Assembly (NCBI RefSeq): GCF_023973145.1
Contig: NZ_CP099546.1
Span: 2,170,001-2,234,000 of the forward strand
Source of the DNA: Natronosalvus vescus
GTDB lineage: Archaea; Halobacteriota; Halobacteria; Halobacteriales; Natrialbaceae
Direction of reading: 5' to 3'
DNA: 64,000 nt
The translations under genes were made by a program, and so were the position numbers. This document shows, piece by piece, positions 59,356 to 64,000 of the stretch (the stretch's first letter is position 1; each line of letters begins with the position of its first letter). The notes beneath the pieces were generated by a model, which worked only from the letters and a program-made list of their open reading frames with translations, searched no databases and was not told the origin of the DNA.

Positions 59356-62300
59356 ATGAGCAGGTTCGACGAGGTCGACGACCAGTACGATCCACACGCC
59401 CTTGAGGAGCGCGTGTTCGCCTACTGGGACGAGGTCGACGCCTACGAACGGACGAAGCAGCATCGCGCCGACGGCGAGTCGTTTTTCTTCGTCGACGGCC
59501 CGCCGTACACCTCCGGGGCGGCCCACATGGGGACGACCTGGAACAAGAGCCTGAAGGATCTTTACATTCGCTACAAGCGAATGTGCGGTTACGACGTCAC
59601 CGATCGACCCGGCTACGACATGCACGGCCTGCCGATCGAGACCAAAGTCGAGGAACAACTCGGCTTCGAGAACAAGAAGGACATCGAGGAGTTCGGCGAG
59701 GAGAACTTCATCGAGGCCTGCAAGGAGTACGCCGACGAGCAACTCGAGGGCCTCCAGTCGGACTTCAAGTCCTTCGGCGTCTGGATGGACTGGGACGACC
59801 CCTACAAGACGGTGAATCCGGAGTACATGGAAGCCGCCTGGTGGGGCTTCTCGAAGGCCGCCGAACGCGGCCTCGTCGAGCAGGGACAGCGCTCGATCAG
59901 CCAGTGTCCCCGGTGTGAGACCGGCCTGGCGAACAACGAAGTGGAGTACGAGGACGTCGAGGATCCCTCAATCTACGTAAAATTCGACCTCGCCGATCGG
60001 GACGGGAGCCTCGTCATCTGGACGACGACCCCCTGGACGATCCCCGCGAATACCTTTACGGCGGTCGACGAGGACGGCGACTACGTCGGCGTTCGCGCCG
60101 AGAAAGACGGCACCGAAGAACTGCTCTACGTCGCCGAGGCGAAACACGAAGACGTCCTGAAAGCCGGCCGCTACGAGGAGTACGAGGTCGTCGAAGAACT
60201 CACCGGGGCCGGTCTGATCGGCTGGCGGTACGAACACCCACTGGCCGAGGAGGTGCCCGACCACGCGAGCCACGACGGTGCCCTCGAGGTGTACGCGGCG
60301 GACTACGTCGAGACGGATGGCGACGGGACGGGCCTGGTTCACTCCGCGCCCGGCCACGGTGAGGAGGACTTCCTCCGCGGCCGCGAACTCGGCTTCCCCA
60401 TCTTCTGTCCCGTCGGCGGCGACGGCGTCTACACCGAGGCCGGCGGCAAGTACGAGGGCCAGTTCGTCAAGGAAGCCGACGCGGAGATCACCGCCGACCT
60501 CGAGGAACGCGGCGCGCTCCTCGCGTCGGAAACCATCACCCACAGCTACGGTCATTGCTGGCGGTGTGACACGGGGGTCATCCAGATCGTCACCGACCAG
60601 TGGTTCATCACGATCACGGACGTCAAAGACGAACTGCTCGCGAACATCGAGGACAGCGAGTGGTACCCCGGCTGGGCCCGGGACAGCCGCTTCCGGGATT
60701 TCGTCGAGGACGCCCCCGACTGGAACGTCTCCCGCCAGCGCTACTGGGGCATCCCGATCCCGATCTGGACGCCCGAGGATCGCGACGACAACGAGCAGAT
60801 GATCGTCATCAGCACTCGCGAGGAACTCGCCAAGCGAGTCGATCAGGACGTCGATCCCGAGACGGTCGACATCCACAAGGACGTCGTCGACGACCTCACG
60901 ATCACCGAAGACGGGACGACCTACACCCGCGTCCCGGACGTCTTCGACGTCTGGCTCGACTCCTCGGTGGCGTCGTGGGGAACCCTCAACTTCCCCGCCG
61001 AGAACGACCAGTTCGACGAACGCTGGCCCGCGGACTTCATCCTTGAGGCCCACGACCAGACCCGCGGCTGGTTCTGGTCGCAACTGGGTATGGGAACGGC
61101 CGCGATGGGCGAAGTGCCCTACGACACGGTGCTGATGCACGGGCACGCACTGGACGAGGACGGTCGTAAGATGTCGAAGTCGGTCGGCAACGTCGTCGAA
61201 CCCCACGAGGCCATCGAGCGCCACGGGTCGGACGCCATGCGAATGTTCCTGCTCTCGGCGAACCCCCAGGGCGACGACATGCGCTTCTCGTGGGACGGGA
61301 TGCGGACGATGGAGAACCACCTTCGCACCCTCTGGAACGTGTTCCGGTTCCCGCTGCCGTACATGCGTCTCGACGGGTTCGATCCGAGCGAGACGACTCT
61401 TAAGGACGTCGACGACGACCTCGAGTTGGTCGACGAGTGGGTACTCGCCCGTCTCCAGTCGACGAAAGCCGAGATGACCGAGCACCTCGAGGAATTCCGC
61501 CAGGATCGCGCGCTCGAGGCGCTCGTCGAGTTCCTCGTCGAGGACGTCTCGCGGTTTTACGTTCAGGCGGTTCGCGAGCGGATGTGGGACGAATCCGACA
61601 GCCCCTCGAAGTCGGCCGCGTACGCGACGATCTACCACGTCCTCCACGAGACCGTGGTACTGCTCGCACCCTACGCACCGTTCGTCACCGAGGAGATCTA
61701 CGGTACGCTCACCGACGAGGACGGCCACCCGACGGTGCACATGCACGACTGGCCCGAACCCGACGAGTACTGGGCCGATCCCGAACTCGAGATCGACGTC
61801 GCCTACGTTCGCGCCATCGAGGAGGCCGGGGCGAACGCCCGCCAGCAGGCCGGTCGGAAGCTCCGCTGGCCCGTCCAGCGGGTCGTCGTCGCCGCTGACG
61901 ACGACCGCGTCGTCGAGGCGGTTTCCCGTCACGAGTCGCTGGTCGCCGACCGACTGAACGCTCGCGAGATCGAACTGATCGCGCCCGACCAGCAGTGGGG
62001 CGAACTCGCCTACAGCGCCGAGGCCGACATGAGCGAACTCGGCCCCGCCTTCGGCGGCCGCGCTGGCGAGGTCATGAACGCGCTCAACGAGGCCCGCATC
62101 GAGGAGCCGACCCTCGAGTCGCTCGAGGCCGCCGTTGTGGACGTGCTCGAGGACGACGACGAACTCACCACTGAGATGGTCTCCTTCGTCACCCAGACGC
62201 CGGACACCATCGCGGGGACGGCCTTCGGCCTCGACGGCAACGACAAAGGCGTCGTCTACGTCGACGCCTCGCTCACCGACGACATCGAGAGCGAGGGCTA

Positions 62301-62568
62301 CGCTCGGGAGGTCATCCGCCGCGTCCAGGAGATGCGCAAGGAACTCGACCTGAACGTCGAGGAGCGCATCGCCCTCGAACTCGAGATCGAGGACGATCGC
62401 GTCACTGACCTCGTCGCCCAGCGAGAGGACTTGATCCGCGAGGAGGTTCGCGCCGACGAACTTCGATCGGTCGACGTCGAGCACGGCCAGCGGAAAGCGT
62501 GGGACGTCGAAGGCGTAACGATGGAACTGGCGCTCGAGCCCCTGGCTGCTGCGGAAGCGTCGGATTGA
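59356..62568 (+). CDS. ileS: Isoleucyl-tRNA synthetase
   Basis: Charges tRNA-Ile and edits misactivated valine. It is 1070 residues, the archaeal/eukaryal-type length. The class I signatures are HMGT at residues 57-60 (GAAHMGTTWNKS) and KMSKS at 605-609 (DGRKMSKSVGN). The CP1 editing domain includes WTTTPWTIPANT and the aspartate region GLVHSAPGHGEEDF. The C-terminal anticodon-binding helical domain is followed by zinc-less tail text (ELDLNVEERIALELEI). It has its own promoter and stands between the oxidase locus and a membrane protein gene. Confidence 0.96.
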   Translation: MSRFDEVDDQYDPHALEERVFAYWDEVDAYERTKQHRADGESFFFVDGPPYTSGAAHMGTTWNKSLKDLYIRYKRMCGYDVTDRPGYDMHGLPIETKVEEQLGFENKKDIEEFGEENFIEACKEYADEQLEGLQSDFKSFGVWMDWDDPYKTVNPEYMEAAWWGFSKAAERGLVEQGQRSISQCPRCETGLANNEVEYEDVEDPSIYVKFDLADRDGSLVIWTTTPWTIPANTFTAVDEDGDYVGVRAEKDGTEELLYVAEAKHEDVLKAGRYEEYEVVEELTGAGLIGWRYEHPLAEEVPDHASHDGALEVYAADYVETDGDGTGLVHSAPGHGEEDFLRGRELGFPIFCPVGGDGVYTEAGGKYEGQFVKEADAEITADLEERGALLASETITHSYGHCWRCDTGVIQIVTDQWFITITDVKDELLANIEDSEWYPGWARDSRFRDFVEDAPDWNVSRQRYWGIPIPIWTPEDRDDNEQMIVISTREELAKRVDQDVDPETVDIHKDVVDDLTITEDGTTYTRVPDVFDVWLDSSVASWGTLNFPAENDQFDERWPADFILEAHDQTRGWFWSQLGMGTAAMGEVPYDTVLMHGHALDEDGRKMSKSVGNVVEPHEAIERHGSDAMRMFLLSANPQGDDMRFSWDGMRTMENHLRTLWNVFRFPLPYMRLDGFDPSETTLKDVDDDLELVDEWVLARLQSTKAEMTEHLEEFRQDRALEALVEFLVEDVSRFYVQAVRERMWDESDSPSKSAAYATIYHVLHETVVLLAPYAPFVTEEIYGTLTDEDGHPTVHMHDWPEPDEYWADPELEIDVAYVRAIEEAGANARQQAGRKLRWPVQRVVVAADDDRVVEAVSRHESLVADRLNAREIELIAPDQQWGELAYSAEADMSELGPAFGGRAGEVMNALNEARIEEPTLESLEAAVVDVLEDDDELTTEMVSFVTQTPDTIAGTAFGLDGNDKGVVYVDASLTDDIESEGYAREVIRRVQEMRKELDLNVEERIALELEIEDDRVTDLVAQREDLIREEVRADELRSVDVEHGQRKAWDVEGVTMELALEPLAAAEASD

Positions 62569-62697
62569 CGGCGACGTCGGTGCCACAACGGCTCGTGGAG
62601 GGCGGATTTCTCGAGTGATCGGCAGCCGACCGTCTCACTCGAGCCAGCACGCCGATCACACGAACCCTTTTCATTTTGACCGTCCAACAGGTCGGCT

Positions 62698-63102
62698 ATG
62701 GTCTCTCGCGATACGGTCGTTCACGTGTTCGTCGCCAGCCTCGCAATCGTCCTCCTGGTGCTCGCCGACGTAGCGGGACTCGGTCTCCTCGAGGGGGCGA
62801 CGGCAGCCGTCGTCTTCATCGCCTTCTACGGCGTGATCCTTGGCGGGGCCCACCTCGTGCTCGCCATCCTCGGCGAGGACGGCATGATCCCCGTCGAGGC
62901 GCGCTGGCGCTACGTCGCCGCACTCGCCGTCGTCCTCGTCGGCACGGCGATGGTCGCCTACGGCGGCTCGTCCTCGATCGGCCCGCTCGAGATCAGCACG
63001 CTCGGTTACGCGCTCGTGGGGATCACGGCTGTCGCGTACGTCGTCGTCGAAGGCCTCGCGGGCTATCGTGATACGCGTCCGCAGGCTGAAAACAGGTCGT
63101 AG
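62698..63102 (+). CDS. Four-helix membrane protein of unknown function
   Basis: A 134-residue protein with four hydrophobic helices (VVHVFVASLAIVLLVLADVAGL, AAVVFIAFYGVILGGAHLVLAIL, WRYVAALAVVLVGTAMVAYGG, LGYALVGITAVAYVVVEGLAG). The loop GEDGMIPVEARWR is charged. I do not recognise the family. It is a single gene converging on the citrate synthase gene. Confidence 0.68.
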   Translation: MVSRDTVVHVFVASLAIVLLVLADVAGLGLLEGATAAVVFIAFYGVILGGAHLVLAILGEDGMIPVEARWRYVAALAVVLVGTAMVAYGGSSSIGPLEISTLGYALVGITAVAYVVVEGLAGYRDTRPQAENRS

Positions 63103-63150
63103 TCGTCGTAGTCGGTGTCGTTGGAATCGTCGGAGCCGTCGTTATCGTCG

Positions 63151-64000
63151 TTATCGCTCCTCGAGCGGAACGAACTCCTGATCCTCAGGGCCGGTGTAGC
63201 GGGCTCGCGGACGGATCAGGCGGTTGTCGCGCTGGTACTCGAGGACGTGCGCGATCCAGCCGCCGGCGCGGCTCATCGCGAAGATAGGGGTGTAGGTGTC
63301 GATCGGGATGCCGAGCTGGTAGTACACCGAGCCGGAGTAGAAGTCGACGTTGGGGGCGATTCCCTTCTCGGGGAGTTTCTTCTCGTCGGTGAGATAGGCC
63401 TCGAGGGTGGTGGTGATGTCGTACCACTTGCTGTCGCCGGTTTCGGCGAGTTCGGCGCTGCGCTGTTGTAGGATCTTCGCGCGCGGATCCTTGACGTTGT
63501 AGACGCGGTGGCCGAAGCCGGGGATGCGTCGCCCTTCGTCGGTCGCTTGCTCGACCCAGTCACGCGGGTCGAGGTCGCTATCGTCGATTTCGAACAGGAC
63601 TTCCATGACGTCCTGGTTGGCGCCACCGTGCAGCGAACCCGAGAGCGCACCGATGCCGCCGGTGAGCGCGCTGTAGACGTCCGCCATCGTCGATCCGATT
63701 ACCATCGACGTGAACGTCGAGGCGTTCAGACCGTGATCGGCGTGGAGGATGAGCGCCTGATCGAACGTCTCGGCGGCCACCTCGTCGGGCTCCTCGCCCG
63801 TGAACATGTAGAGGAAATTGGCGGCGAGCCCGAGCTCTGGATTCGGGTCGAGTGGCTCTTCGCCCTGGCGGAATCGCTCGAATGCGGCGAGGACGGTCGG
63901 CATTTTGGCGGTGATCCGTCGACCCTTGCGGAGGGATGCCTCGAAGTCGGCGGGATCGGAGTCACCCTCTGGCTCGGTCGCCGACAACATCGAGGTCGCG
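63151..64000 (-). CDS. citZ: Citrate synthase, C-terminal part (runs off the right edge)
   Basis: Condenses oxaloacetate and acetyl-CoA in the citric acid cycle. About 283 residues of an expected 380 are visible, and the frame is still open at the right edge, so the start lies beyond. Active-site text: LHADHGLNASTFT, GSLHGGANQDVMEVL (catalytic His in SLHGGA), RIPGFGHRVYNVKDPRA (second His) and VDFYSGSVYYQLGIP (catalytic Asp), plus AMSRAGGWIAHVLEYQRDNRLIRPRARY for CoA and oxaloacetate binding. This is the usual archaeal/bacterial type I form. Confidence 0.95.
   Translation of the reverse strand, partial: ATSMLSATEPEGDSDPADFEASLRKGRRITAKMPTVLAAFERFRQGEEPLDPNPELGLAANFLYMFTGEEPDEVAAETFDQALILHADHGLNASTFTSMVIGSTMADVYSALTGGIGALSGSLHGGANQDVMEVLFEIDDSDLDPRDWVEQATDEGRRIPGFGHRVYNVKDPRAKILQQRSAELAETGDSKWYDITTTLEAYLTDEKKLPEKGIAPNVDFYSGSVYYQLGIPIDTYTPIFAMSRAGGWIAHVLEYQRDNRLIRPRARYTGPEDQEFVPLEER

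Noticed and set aside
59968-62586. 872-codon open frame antisense to ileS
   Set aside because: Shadow frame of a high-GC gene; its translation has no domain and mirrors the ileS codons.
1-64000. Abundant CTCGAG hexamers as a possible regulatory or recombination signal
   Set aside because: Most lie in frame as Leu-Glu codon pairs (CTC GAG) in acidic proteins, so codon use explains them without a separate function.

Overview
The window is a stretch of a haloarchaeal chromosome (class Halobacteria; the gene content would suit Natrialbaceae, but I cannot fix the genus). The evidence is very high GC, strongly acidic proteins, and archaeal information-processing genes: RFC small subunit, an RPA with its partner protein, archaeal AlaRS and IleRS, Trm1 and a SAMP2-like modifier. 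There are also haloarchaeal signature proteins such as PitA, the halophilic 2Fe-2S ferredoxin and DUF5611. Many genes have a TATA-like box about 26-30 nt before the start codon, the usual layout for leaderless haloarchaeal mRNAs. Most of the window is ordinary core genome with short operons and both strands in use.

Layout. 1-12 kb: partial trm1, a SWIM-type zinc protein, cobyrinate amidase, alaS, a two-gene exported/membrane pair, a large multi-GAF histidine kinase and rfcS. 12-22 kb: a bactofilin-like membrane protein, samp2, a methyltransferase, RidA, tRNA-Ser(GGA) followed by a duplicated tRNA 3' end, a HAD phosphatase, a FAD/Rieske oxidoreductase, Sua5, a solitary Cas4-like protein and a Cmi4-like regulator. 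22-36 kb: a membrane heterodisulfide-reductase-like protein, a VapBC-type pair, a class I amidotransferase, an alpha/beta hydrolase without its nucleophile, an HD phosphohydrolase, hisB, hisA, a Pit phosphate transporter, ferredoxin, prepilin peptidase, HIT protein and uracil-DNA glycosylase. 36-52 kb: a flippase-like membrane protein, many small haloarchaeal proteins of unknown function, PitA, a Tfx-type regulator, an atypical SDR, a mannose-1-phosphate guanylyltransferase, the rpa3-rpap3 operon, and MOSC and YqcI/YcgG proteins. 52-64 kb: a heme-copper oxidase locus, ileS and a partial citrate synthase.

The oxidase locus (52.0-59.2 kb) is the most coherent system. Rightward genes encode a ba3-type oxidase (small subunit, CuA subunit II, subunit I and two more small membrane proteins). 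The divergent leftward operon encodes a small membrane protein, a SafE-type transporter and a CcoI/FixI-like copper P-type ATPase that probably load copper into the oxidase. Three near-identical palindromes, TTCCCA-N5-TGGGAA, lie in front of its transcription units. I know no described regulator for this exact motif, and it is the best candidate here for an undescribed regulatory circuit.

Other structure not explained by genes: two short leader ORFs that each carry the ribosome binding site of the next gene (rpa3 and the small oxidase gene), a 78-bp nested inverted repeat beside the HIT gene, a 7-bp tandem array after the prepilin peptidase gene, and a 17-bp repeat shared by two distant intergenic regions.
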